The notes: generated by a model not told the origin, from the sequence alone. DNA of 64,000 nt from Papilionanthe hookeriana x Papilionanthe teres (GCA_022702705.1 CM040428.1:99211805-99275804), one strand, 5' to 3'; shown: positions 46,344 through 56,978, counted from the first letter of the stretch. Numbers and translations: made by a program.

Positions 46344-47720
46344 CCCTGACCCCGATCCGTTCTAATAAGATCGAGGGTATGGTGGTCAAGGAAGTGCATA
46401 GTGGTGGTACTAAGCCAATCAAGTTTTACCGTGGTGCTTCTTCTTTCAATACTGAAAAAGATGTACAATTCGAAGATGTTACTTCATTTGAATTAATTGA
46501 ATTGCCTTTCGAGTGGTATTCTCCCTGTGTTCAAAATTTAATTCAACGTGGTGTCTTACCTCGACGATGGACAAAAGGTCAATCACAACACTTTGAAAAA
46601 TTATGGAATAATGCCAGTCGGCCTCCCAATTCAAAACATGGTCTCGGATTCGGCACAGTAGGATTAGTTGATGATACGGGATTTTGCTTGGTTGTCACTT
46701 GCGAGCCTAATGAAGACTGCTTAGAAGCTTAAGAAGATCTCAAAGATCTGCAAATCGGAAATGCTCTGCCAGAATTCGAAGAAGAAATTAAATCTACAAT
46801 AGACGAGTTAATGGAAGTTAACTTAGGTACTAGCGAAGAGCATAGGCCGACCTTTGTTAGCTCCTTACTTAATAAAGAAGACTCCGAAGAGATAATCAAG
46901 CTATTGATGGAATTCAAGGACTGTTTTGCTTGGAGTTATGATGAAATGCCAGGATTAGCTCAAGAGGTTGCAGTTCACAGGCTAGGAGTAGATCCCACTG
47001 CCGTTCCAGTCAGAAAAGCTCCGAGAAGAATGCGTCTAGAGATTGAACAACAAGTGATAGCTGAAGTTAAGAAGCTAATAGACGCTAAATTTGATAGTGA
47101 GGAACAATATCAAACTTGGTTAGCTAATGTGGTACCAGTCAGAAAGAAGAATGGTTAGATCAGAATCTACATGGATTTCAGAGATTTGAATAAAGCATGT
47201 CCAAAGGATGAATTCCCGCTACCAATTCCATAATTGATGATCGATATCGCTTCAACAAATGAAATCTTCTCTTTCATGGATGGATCATCAGGATACAACC
47301 AGATAAAGATGGCACCAGAAGATGAAAAGCTCACAGCCTTCGAACGCCCGATTGGAGTGTCTTGCTTACACGGTGATGCCATTTGGATTGAAGAACGCAG
47401 GAGCAACCTACCAAAGAGCAATGATAAGGATTTTTGATGATCTCATTCACAACCAAGTCGAGTGTTACGTGGATGATGTGGTCATCAAGAGCAAATTAAA
47501 GGAAGATCACTTGTATGATTTGAGAATTGTTTTCGAGCGATTAAGATAACTTTAAGATGAATCCCCTGAAATGCGCCTTCGACGTCACCTCTAGAAAAAT
47601 CTTAGGATTTGTCATCCGACATCGTGGAATTGAAATCAATCCGGAGAAGATTAAAGCTATCTTAGAAATGCCACTTCCTAAAACCTTGAAAACAACTACG
47701 ATCCTTTCAAGGAAAATTGG
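46307..47720 (+). pseudogene. Tat reverse transcriptase (element E)
   Basis: Linker 46307-46732 (HGLGFGTVGLVDDTGFCLVV), then DCFAWSYDEMPGL, PVRKAPRRMRLEIEQQV and WLANVVPVRKKNG. After a TAG at 47156 comes MDFRDLNKACPKDEFPLPIP, then after a TAA IFSFMDGSSGYNQIKMAPED. A frameshift near 47350 leads into MPFGLKNAGATYQRAM and the catalytic CYVDDVVIKS (Y at 47466). A further break at 47549 precedes KCAFDVTSRKILGFV (47557 frame). The order and words are those of Tat RT. The usual YSGYNQI reads SSGYNQI here. Confidence 0.85.
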
Positions 47721-48330
47721 CATATCTTCGACACTGTATCTCGAATTTGTCAGGAAGGTGTCAGCCTTTTTCTGCTTTGGTCAAGAAGGTTGTCAAGTTT
47801 ACTTGGGACTCCAAATGTCAACATGCCTTCGATGACATCAAACAATACCTAATGACACCTCCTGTCTTAGCAGCCCCAGTCTCGGGTAGACCGTTGATAC
47901 TTTATACCGCGGATTTAGACGACTATCTCGGAGCCCTGCTAGCCCAGGTCAATGATGAGGGAAAAGAAAACGCACTCTATTACCTAAGCCTTCGTCTAAT
48001 TCCGACGGAAGTAAAGTATCCTCCTATTGAGAAGCACTGCTTGGCCCTGATTTTCACCACACAGAAGCTCAAGCACTACATGCTTTCTCATAAGATCAAC
48101 CTTATTTTGAAGTTCAATCCATTGCAATATTTGATGACCCGATCGATGTTTTCTGGCAGACTTGCCAGGTGGTCGATGATACTATTGCAATTCGATATAA
48201 CTTTTGTTCCTCTTCGTGCCATAAAGGGACAAGTCCTGACAGACTTCCTCGCAGCACACCCTTTACCGGCAGAATTGCCTCTCAACGACGACTTGCCAGA
48301 CGAGCAGATAATGAGCCTAGAAGACCCCGA
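47717..48330 (+). pseudogene. Tat RNase H, first domain (element E)
   Basis: After the RT connection (ISNLSGRCQPFSALVKK, FTWDSKCQHAFDDIKQYL) the retroviral-type RNase H follows: PLILYTADLDDYLGALLAQ, ALYYLSLRLIPTEVKYPPIE, KHCLALIFTTQKLKHYML and SMFSGRLARWSMILLQFDIT. It removes template RNA during cDNA synthesis. The frame is open here. Confidence 0.8.
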
Positions 48331-48738
48331 TGATCAGCGTTGGGAACTGTATTTCGACGGAGCATCTTCATCACAGAAAGATAAAGAATCGCAAATGATA
48401 GTGCCCGGTAAGGCAGGAATCAGACTAATCTTTATAACACTGCAACAGGGGATGTTAAGGTATTCTTACCATCTAACAAAATCGTGTATAGACAACGAGG
48501 CAGATACAAAGCCCTCATAATTGGATTGGAATTAACCATTCAGATGGGGATAACGGATATCAAAATCTATGGGGATTCACAGGTTATCATTAATCAAGTT
48601 GCGGGACAGTACAGGATTTTAAAACCAAGACTCGAGCAGTACTTTCAGTATGCCATGAAACTGTTGGAGCAAATTCCAAATGTAACAATCTACAAGATTC
48701 CCAGGAGAGAAAATGCTCTCGCAGATGCGTCAGCTTGA
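48331..48738 (+). pseudogene. Additional RNase H domain (aRNH) of Tat lineage (element E)
   Basis: A second RNase H begins WELYFDGASS near 48341 (first Asp). After a frameshift around 48490 the rest is in the 48484 frame: YKALIIGLELTIQMGI, IKIYGDSQVIINQV with the third acidic site, and IPRRENALADASA with the fourth. The Glu position (NEAE-type) is disrupted by the frameshift. A second, plant/archaeal-type RNase H between RNase H and integrase is a hallmark of Tat elements and supports the lineage call. Confidence 0.8.
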
Positions 48739-48741
48739 CTT

Positions 48742-50118
48742 GCAAAAGAATTTGCCTGCTTGCAGGATGAGTCAGTTGAAGTGTCAGTTCAGGGACTTCA
48801 GGTTCTCTCACAGCTCGACATGGATACAATACACAAATCAGAAGGAAAAGAAAAAGAATCGATTGCAGCAGTGACAGAAAATACAGAAGATTGGCGGCAG
48901 CCACTAATAGACTACTTGCAAACAAGAAACCTACCAGACGATAAGTCGATAGCCCATCAAACCAAGAAAAGAACTCTATCTTATGCATTAATAAACAATA
49001 CATTATATAGAAGGTCTTTCGATCAGATGTGGCTAAGATGCCTGAGCGGGTCCGAGGCTCATGAAATTGTTAAAGAAGTACACTCAGGACTTTGCAGCTC
49101 TCATCAGTCGGGTCCGAAAATGAAAATGAAGATTAAAAGACTAGGGTACTACTGGCCCTCAATGATAACCGATTGCATGAAGGTCGCCAAGAGTTGTCAC
49201 CAATGCCAAGTGCATGGAGTGGTTCTACATCAACCTCCAAATGTGCTACATCCGACAATCGCATCGCAGTCGTTTGAGTGTTGGGGCACAGATATTGTGG
49301 GTCTGATACAACTGCCTTCTTCAAGAGGACATCACTTCATTCTTGCAGCTACAGATTACTTTTCCAAGTGGGCAGAAGTTATACCGCTCAGAGAAGTAAA
49401 GACACATCATGTGTTACAATTCTTCAAGAATCAAGTCCTCTACCGTTTTGGGATACCGCGCAGAATTATTTTGGGTAATGGGTCCGCATTCAAGAGTACG
49501 AAAATCAACAATTTTGTCAGAAGACACGGGATCGATTGGCACTATTCAACAATCTACTACCCAAGAGCGAACGGCTTGGCCGAGGCTTTTAATAAAACTC
49601 TCGTCCAAATTCTAAAGAAAACTTTGGACGACAATAAGAGAAATTGGCACGAGAAGTTGTTAGAAGCCTAATGGGCCTACAGGACGACTTTCAGAACTCC
49701 CACCCAGTCTACGCCTTACGCCTTAATGTATGGGTCCGAGGCCGTTCTACCCTTAGAGGTTCAGCTTCCATCACTCAGAATTGCAGTTACAAACAAGATC
49801 ACTACAGAAGAAAATGCCAGATTACGACTAGAAGAATTGGAAAGCTTAGAATGGAAAAGACATTCAGCACAGCAGAACTTGGAACTGTATCAAGCCAAGA
49901 TGATCCAGGCCCATGATAAATTAGTCCGTCTAAGGACATTCAAAGTCGGTGACTTGGTTTTAGTACTCAGAAGACCCATTCCTACACACCAAAAGATAGG
50001 AGGTAAATTTGAACCAACATGGGAAGAGCCATTCGTGGTCGAGACAGTCTACTCAGGAGGTTCCTACCAGCTTGTAAATTACAATGGAGAGCAACCTATG
50101 CTTCCAATTAATGGATGA
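48742..50118 (+). pseudogene. Tat integrase (element E)
   Basis: Same frame as the preceding domain after a TGA at 48736-48738. N-terminal zinc finger: HSGLCSSHQSGPKMKMKI ... CHQCQVHG. Catalytic core: WGTDIVGLIQ (Asp at 49291), FSKWAEVIPLREVKTHHVLQ, then ILGNGSAFKS, where the expected second Asp is Gly (GGT at 49474). The Glu is kept in RANGLAEAFNKTL (49582). After a TAA at 49669 the C-terminal part follows: YALMYGSEAVLPLEVQ, KVGDLVLVLRRPI, GKFEPTWEEPFVVETVY (GPF/Y-like), ending at 50118. The D-to-G change alone should abolish strand transfer. Confidence 0.87.
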
Positions 50119-50424
50119 TATCTAAAGAAGTATTACACAACCTGATGTTTCGAAGGATGAATCCTCATTCCTAGAAGCACAGGCATAGTAATTACTTATG
50201 ACTGGGTCCGAACCAAAAAATATAAAAATTGGATAATAAAGAAAATCGTTAAAAAAATGTTAAAAGAAAACATGTGTAATTATGATAATAAAGTTTTTAT
50301 CCTTCCTTTCAAATCGAGTCTCACTCTTAATCTTTCTTCATCTTTTCCGACTCCAATTTAAATTTAAAATAAAAGAATAAAAACCACTTCATTAATAAAC
50401 AAATTTGTTTTTATTTTCCTTCTA
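50119..50424 (+). other. Spacer between integrase and AlkB ORF
   Basis: AT-rich, no coding signal. Ends in a T-rich run and TTTTTCGCAG (50460-50469), which resembles a splice acceptor just before the ATG at 50474 that could start the downstream ORF. Confidence 0.4.
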
Positions 50425-51945
50425 TTGTTTTTGTTCTTGGTACAACCTCTGATCCTTGTTTTTCGCAGGGAAATGTTGAACGGGCGGTTGGTTCTGAACT
50501 TTAAGAATGGTGTGAGTCTAGCACTTGATGAAATGAGGGTGAGGGATGGAGCCATGATCGAGATTGACTCTGACTTCACACCAGCCGGGCTACAGTACGA
50601 AGAAAATGATTGGACCCCGATTGATTGGGAAGAACTCCGCAGCCATACAGTGATGAAATTGGGTGGCTCAAATCAACCATCTACCAGCAAGAAGAGAAAA
50701 GTAAATACCACTCATGCAACAGGAGAAGGCGAGAAAGTTAAGTCCGTGGTTGCTACAACAGAGGGCAGGCTCGTCAGCACCATGCCCACAGAAATCCAAG
50801 GAGTAAGGAGGGCTACTCTCACTGCCACCCAGCGGAGGAACAAGAATTGCTGCATTCGCAGGATGTTAACCAAGTTAGCAGCAGATCAACATGAAGAAAC
50901 AGTTGCTACCGTTAATACAAATACTGCGAAGAAATTGGTTCGTCGGGAACACGAAAGGTGGAGACCAACTCCGAGGAAGCGAGCATATAGAGGAAATCCC
51001 AAGAAGAGCAGAAATAGAATCAGCGCCTCGACGCCAGATAAATGCACCAGTTTTAAAGAGTCTTGTTGCCAAAGCAACCCCAGAGGATGTCCCGACAGAG
51101 ACTACCCCCGAGGAGCCAAGACATGCAGGAGAGCGTGCCGAGGTTGAACCATGCATTCCACAGTACGTTACTAGACCTCGTCGATTGCAGATAGTTCCAG
51201 AATATGAGTTGGAAAGAATGCAGAATGTTGAAATGAAAACTTTTGAATACTTTGAGAGAATTCGAGGCAAGAGGATCAATATCTTAGAAGGCCTCGAGCT
51301 GCATACAGATGTATTCTCAGATTACGAACAACAGTAAATTGTAGACTGCATCGTTGAACTTTAGAAAATGGGCCGAGCTGGTCGTCTGAGGGAGAACCCC
51401 GAAGGTGGATGCCAGGAAAAGGAAGAGTTACAATCCAACGCGGATGTTTCTACAACTTCGCGGTAGACCGAAAAGGAAATCCACCAGGGATACTCCATCG
51501 CAGTGAGGTGGATCCGATGCAGAATATTATTAAAAGAATGGTAAAGAGGATGATAACATGGAGGGTATTTCCTGCAGATTGCATACCCAACAGCTGCATC
51601 ATTAACATCTACAAGGAGGGTGACTGCATACCTCCACACATAGACCATCATGATTTCGTTAGACTTTTCTGCACAGTGTCTTTTGTCAACCAGTGCAATA
51701 TCATGTTCGGATCTGACCTTCGGATAGCAGGACCCGGTGAATTTTGAGCGCCAGTAGAGATACCACTATTGGTAGGTTCCGTCATGGTGTTAAAAGGGAA
51801 TGGAGCGTACATCACAAAGCATTGCATTCCAGGAGTGCCTGTTGAGCTAATCTCTGTTACTTTAAGGAGAATGGATGACATAAAGATTCCTTTTCACTTC
51901 CAGCCAGATCTAGAGTTAGAGAACCTCCGACCTTATGAGCTGTGA
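50425..51945 (+). pseudogene. Extra ORF with AlkB-like 2OG-Fe(II) dioxygenase domain (ALKBH9/10 type)
   Basis: N-terminal half (open 50425-51147, then frame 50891-51337): MLNGRLVLNFKNGVSLALDE, later ATLTATQRRNKN, basic and proline-rich stretches. C-terminal half (about 51260-51945): INILEGLELHTDVFSDYEQQ; after two stops and a frameshift GKGRVTIQRGCFYNFAVDRK, IPNSCIINIYKEGDCIPPHI, HHDFVRLFCTVSFVNQCNIM, FGSDLRIAGPGEF, stop, then VLKGNGAYITKHCIPGVPVE and LRRMDD. Fe ligands: H 51637, D 51643, H 51820. Of the paired arginines that hold 2-oxoglutarate, the second is present (51865) and the first is Leu (51847). These words are those of plant ALKBH9/ALKBH10, which remove m6A from RNA. It lies between integrase and the 3' repeats. 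Captured host domain; present copy broken. Confidence 0.85.
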
Positions 51946-52698
51946 GTTACATGGGAGATAGCACACCTCCAATGCACATCCATACGGCATTCCAGCCAAG
52001 GATGACATGGAAGGTGATGTTATTGTCCATGTATCTCACTATTCAGATATGGATTTTCGCAGATGCTTTTAGAAGAAACTTGAAGAATCTTACACAATCC
52101 GTTTTGGATTTATATGGATTGTATGAGATATTAAACTCTCAAAGAAAATATCATGTTTTAGATCAAGTTGTATGATGTATTTTCAACAAGATTGGAATGA
52201 AAGTGACCATGTCATGTTTTGCCTTCACCTCTTTTTGTGCAAATTAACTGGGGAACGCCATTAAATTAAAAGAACTTCGAACAAAGAACAAAGAAAAAAT
52301 AAAAATAAATGAAAGCTCTCTAAAAAAAATCTGAATGCCAAAATAAACTACAAATAAACACAAATTCTAAATAAACACGAACTCTAAATTGAAGAGTCAA
52401 GCTAAAATCAGATTACAACAAACTAAAAAGAACTTCTTGAATCTGAAATCCCCAGCCTTCGGCTATTCTCAAATCTCTTTTTGACTCTCCATATTTCCTT
52501 CCCTCTTTTGAGAAGGTCAACTGAATCTACTGACACAGAACCACGAAAATTTTCGATTTGGTTCTGATGGCATGGATTCATATCCTTCGCCAAGTAATCA
52601 GACTTTGATCGATCCTTGTAAAACGTGAAACACTTTCACGTCTCATTCCAAATCTTGTGCTAAACTCAAATCTCCACAACAAATTTTCAACCCTTTAA
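51946..52698 (+). other. 3' untranslated DNA of element E, no gene
   Basis: A 77-codon ORF (51942-52175) overlaps the end of the AlkB frame; I see no family in it. The rest is AT-rich with no recognisable feature. Confidence 0.4.
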
Positions 52699-53335
52699 AC
52701 CTTCGAGATTGGAACCAGTTTCCATTTCTCTTTAGACCTTCGAGATTGGAACCAGTTTCCATTTCTCTTTAGACCTTCGAGATTGGAACCAATTTCCATT
52801 TCTCTTTAGACCTTCGAGATTGGAACCAGTTTCCATTTCTCTTTAGACCTTCGAGATTGGAACCAGTTTCCATTTCTCTATAGTCCTTTGAGATTGGAAC
52901 CAGTTTCCATTTCTCTTTAAACATTCGAGATTGGGAACCTGTTTCCATTTCTCTTTACAGATTCGAGATTGGAACCAGTTTCCATTTCTCTTTAGACCTT
53001 CGAGACTGAGACCGGTTTCCATTTCTCTTTAGACCTTTGAGATTGGGACCAGTTTCCATTTCTCTTTAGACCTTAGAGATTGGAACCAGTTTCCATTTCT
53101 CTTTATACCTTCGAGATTGGAACCAGTTTTCATTTCTCTTTAAACTTTCGAGATTGGAACCAGTTTCCATTTTTCTTTAGACCTTCGAGATTGGAACCAG
53201 TTTCCATTTCTCTTTAGACGTTCGAGATTGGAACCAGTTTCCATTTCTATTTAGACCTTCGAGATTGGAACCAGTTTCCATTTCTCTTTAGACCTTCGAG
53301 ATTGGAACCAGTTTCCAGTTCTCTTTAAACCTTCG
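52699..53335 (+). repeat. 37-bp tandem repeat in 3' untranslated region of E
   Basis: About 17 units of 37 bp, each containing ACCTTCGAGATTGGAACC and AGTTTCCATTTCTCTTTAG, with few differences. Tat/Ogre elements are known to carry such arrays between their last ORF and the 3' LTR, and these can seed satellite DNA. Confidence 0.95.
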
Positions 53336-53570
53336 AGATCGGTACCAAATTTCGACTCTCTTCCTGAGATTGCTACCAAATTTCAATTCTCTCTTTCGAG
53401 ACTGGAACCCGATTCCAGTTCTCTTTAAACTTTTGAGATCAGTACCTAAATTCTGATTCTCATCCATTTCAATCGATACTTAAGCTCCGATTCTCACTCC
53501 GAGGCTGGTACCTAAATTCCAGTTCTCTTCGCAATCTCAAGGTTGGAACCTAGGTTCCAATTCTTATTTC
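53336..53570 (+). repeat. Degenerate continuation of the 37-bp repeat
   Basis: Units become irregular (GAGATCGGTACCAAATTTCG, GAGACTGGAACCCGATTCC, GAGGCTGGTACCTAAATTCC), with alternating GGTACC and GGAACC forms. Likely the older edge of the array. Confidence 0.7.
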
Positions 53571-53880
53571 AAATCCAAATTTCCTTGAATTGATTTTAAA
53601 TTAAACCTCAATCGAAATTGAAACTCAGAACAAATCGAAATCTTGACTCAACATTAAAACTTGAAATAGAAAATGAAATGAAACCTAAATTAAATTTCCC
53701 CATATCTTGTGATCTGGAATTCACCTCCTTTTCTTTTCCCCAGCGAGAGTTCAGGGATCTTCAGTCTTGGAGATATACTCGACACTCCCCAGCGTAAATT
53801 TGTCTCTGCTTTGTTCTAAGTGTATTACTTAGGCGTCTGTGTTGGTTTTGTTGATCTCTTCGGTCAACGCCAATACGCGC
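53571..53880 (+). other. DNA between repeat array and 3' LTR
   Basis: No gene. GC content rises toward the PPT (CCAGCGAGAG, CGCCAATACGCGCGG). Confidence 0.4.
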
Positions 53881-53901
53881 GGTGTGCTTGGTTAGCACAC
53901 C
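53881..53901 (+). promoter_or_regulatory. Hairpin just before the PPT of Tat element E
   Basis: Seven-base arms GGTGTGC and GCACACC with a seven-base loop, three bases before the segment complementary to the leader. Position like the pre-PPT hairpin of the Athila elements. Confidence 0.5.
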
Positions 53902-53907
53902 ACACCT

Positions 53908-53921
53908 ATTGGGGGTCCATT
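53908..53921 (+). promoter_or_regulatory. PPT-like tract before the 3' LTR of E
   Basis: ATTGGGGGTCCATT immediately before the LTR tip TGTGGACC. G-rich rather than fully purine. Overlaps the 16-base segment complementary to the leader. Confidence 0.55.
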
Positions 53922-56908
53922 TGTGGACCTCATTTTTGATGAGGTCTTTTCTCTTCTCTCTCTTTAGTACTTAGGATCTAGCCTTAGGCTTTCCCTTTGA
54001 CTATCATAGAGGATTAGAGATGGCAACCACTTAGAAATTCAAACACCTCTTAACTCCCTTTAAACCCCACGTGCCTGATTGTAAACCCTAATTCACTTGG
54101 AGGGTTAAGATCAAATGTAGAGGTTTAAAGGATGAGTTCCCTATAGGACTCTTTGGCTTTAGGACTACCCTGAGTGGCCTGGTCTGGTGAGGGTTGACCT
54201 GCACACATTATACTTTCACACACATTCCAAATCCTAAAACCATTCATACCTAGCTTGACTTCCTGACTCATGTAGGTAATTCATATGGATGGTCCTTAAC
54301 CCCTAAGCACTTGGCTAAGAGGGTTAGGAACAACATAGTGAATGCCTCAAATGAGTCCTCTCATGGCTCTTATGGGCATGACATGGCTTCATGGCTCAAC
54401 CAAAGTGATTCCATTCTACTCAAACTTGATCAATCTTCATTTTTCCAAAATTTCAATTTTTGACCTCCGGGGCCCTACACCCACCAAACCTACCAAATGT
54501 CCTTGAAACCACCCAAAATTTGCAAAATTGCCTAAATTACCCAAAATTCCTCAAAACCAGTCCTAAGCATTTCTCTCCACTCAAATTGATCATCCTTAGC
54601 CAAATATACCAAAATTTCCAAAAATACCCCCATACCCTCCGAATACCCAAAATGCCCTTTTTTTAACAAAAAAATTCATAAATTCCAAAAATTCCCAGAA
54701 AATTCCAGAAAATCGTATATATTCCCAATTTCATTTTGTTCAACTACATCATAGGCAATTTTTCCAATTTGGTCCACTTTTACCAAAATCTCCAATTTGA
54801 CTCGTTTTTAACCTAAGTGAACCCAATGTCAAGTCAAATCAACCCAATTGACCTCAATTTTGATCCAATTCAATTCTAAACTTCCATTCAATATCCCCAA
54901 TATCCATTTAGACCAAATCCAAGCCCAATTTGATTAACATTTGGATCCAATTCCAATTTGAAGCTTAAAGCCCAATTTTGGCCCATGACCTAAACTTAGC
55001 CCAATCCAACCCAATTCAACTCCAATTAACCCCAAATCTTTTCTGAAACCTTCCCAATAGCCCCACAAACAAAACACTAACAAGATTTGCCCCAAATTTG
55101 AACCTAAACTCCACCCAAACCTAAGCCAAAACCAAAATCCCCATTTTGGCCTAAACCCACCGTAAACCTAAATGGGCCCAAATCCCAAAATCAAAGTCCA
55201 ACAAAAGTTGAAAACTGTTTGTGACACCCCCATAAACATTTCTCAACATCAATTTTACATCAAATCTAAACTTAGCCCAACCTTAGCCCAATTTGACCCA
55301 CTTTGGCCCCTTTACCAAAAAGCCCAAATTAAATCCAATTCCACTCTAAATGATACCAAATCTTTTCTAAAATGTTCATGACACATCCCTAAACTAAATC
55401 CAACATTTATTTGGCCCAACCCCTTACCAAATTTTCAACCAAAAGTTCATTTCCAAACCTAAAAGCCCACTTCCATAAGACATTTAAAAGCCCATCTTTC
55501 ATCAAATCCTTAAAGCACATTCCAAAGCCCACATGAAGTTTCCCCTCACCACCCCTTTGATTTGTATCATCCCTAAAGTTCTAATTGATCATCAAATTTT
55601 TCTAATTTAAGCCTCATGCCAATTTCCCCTAAATTCATCAAAAATGCTAATATCCTTCTTCATGCAAATGATTTGACTTTTCCAAAGCCAAATGAAGCCA
55701 CAATGGAGTCATCCACAAGCCATATGAAGCCATGATAGCTTGGCCTTGTCATCAATCCATTTATGGCAAGAGAGTGGAGCCCTTTAATGATTCCCTTAAA
55801 ATTGATTAAACATTCCCATGCTTCCCTTAACCTATGCTTAAACTTAATTGTACTTGGATTGTGACTTGACCCCACTAATCAAGTCGACCCAAGTGACTTT
55901 CTCTTCGACTCAAACTAGCCTTGGGTGGTGCACTCAACCCAAACCCATGACTTGATCTAATTGGACCTAAAATGACCCCCTCACCATACCACTTAAAGCC
56001 AAACTCTTTACACATGGCCAACCTCCACTGCTTGCACAAAATTCAAGCCCTGACCTCCCAGACCCTGAAGGTGACCCATGCTTGGCCGGCCAGCCACCAC
56101 AGTCGCCGGAAAACACCATGGCCGAGAGCACCCATTTGATTCAAAAAATTCAAACTCACTAGCTGAGCTGTTCCACTTCAATTGGACTCCATGGCTGTTC
56201 TTCCCTTGACCAAGGCAGCTGATCCCAAGCCCTAACTCCCCCTGGGAGGCCCTCCAGCCATGTCTATTTAAACCCACCACCTTCTCGGCCAAACAAGGTG
56301 CTGAACCAGAGCTTAACAAGACTCTGCCAAAATTGCTCCAGGACCTTCTCTTAGCCTAGAGCAATTGATCCCCACTGTTCTCCTGCCCTAAACCCCATTG
56401 ATTGAGCTCAATTTTGGAGCTTAATTCTCAGCCTAGAACCAGGACATCTCTGAAACCTCCACCAAAATCAAATTAAGCTCACCCACACCTGCACAGGACC
56501 AATAGAAGGAATTCCCCAGTGGAAGCCCCCTCACCAGGCCAGCCATTCTCTCTATCGGGCAAGCTTTGAAATCGGGCTTGGTGGAAGTTGTACCTAGACA
56601 TTTCCCCAGGGGCAAAGACTTCATCTGGAGCCTCCTTGGGTGCAATCGAAGGTGCCACAACTCTCTGATTAAAACTTCACTTCTCAGAGCCAAGGTATAG
56701 ACCTCTCCTTTCTCCCGAGCTTCCAGTGATTCTCCTTTTTGATTTGCTTAATTTCATAGCATGTAAACCATATGGATGTGTTCATCTCTTCAAGATGAAT
56801 CCATAGAGCATAAGAACACGAACATCCGTTGAGAAATGAGAGAGTTCTTAAGGTTTTAGTGTGGACGGTCATGGGTGCACACCAGTCGTAAACGATGACC
56901 AGGCGTCT
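53922..56908 (+). mobile_element. 3' LTR of Tat element E (truncated)
   Basis: Begins TGTGGACCTCATTTTTGATG and aligns to 26997-27328 plus 34281 onward, to about 36960. It then stops within the GC island (GATGACCAGGCG, then unrelated). A by-eye comparison of about 118 bases (54471-54588 against 34494-34611) shows four differences, all transitions. About 4.4 kb of the LTR is missing. Confidence 0.88.
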
Positions 56909-56978
56909 GATGGCGACGAAACATATATTTTTGGGTCGCATGTCGTCGCCGTCAATTCCTGTATCATGTCAATGTCAA

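Larger units (their letters stand above)
26997..56908 (+). mobile_element. Giant Tat/Ogre-type LTR retrotransposon (element E) with AlkB-like ORF
   Basis: Structure: 5' LTR (26997-27328 plus 34281-41314, split by a nested solo LTR), PBS 41320-41337, leader, upstream ORF, gag, protease, RT, RNase H, second RNase H, integrase, AlkB-containing ORF, 37-bp tandem repeats, PPT-like tract, and a truncated 3' LTR (53922-56908). Dual RNase H, a PBS starting TGGCGACTCC, the upstream ORF and repeat-bearing 3' untranslated DNA point to the Tat lineage, to which Ogre belongs. Without the nested insert and with two full LTRs it would be about 27 kb. It sits inside gag of Athila H. Confidence 0.88.

Noticed and set aside
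51260..51945. AlkB region as a host ALKBH gene
   Set aside because: No intact frame or host flanks. It lies between integrase and the PPT/3' LTR of the same element, and its N-terminal half resembles the element's own ORF1.
52699..53335. Regular 37-bp repeats as a CRISPR array
   Set aside because: Units are directly contiguous with no unique spacers, and the context is a plant retrotransposon.
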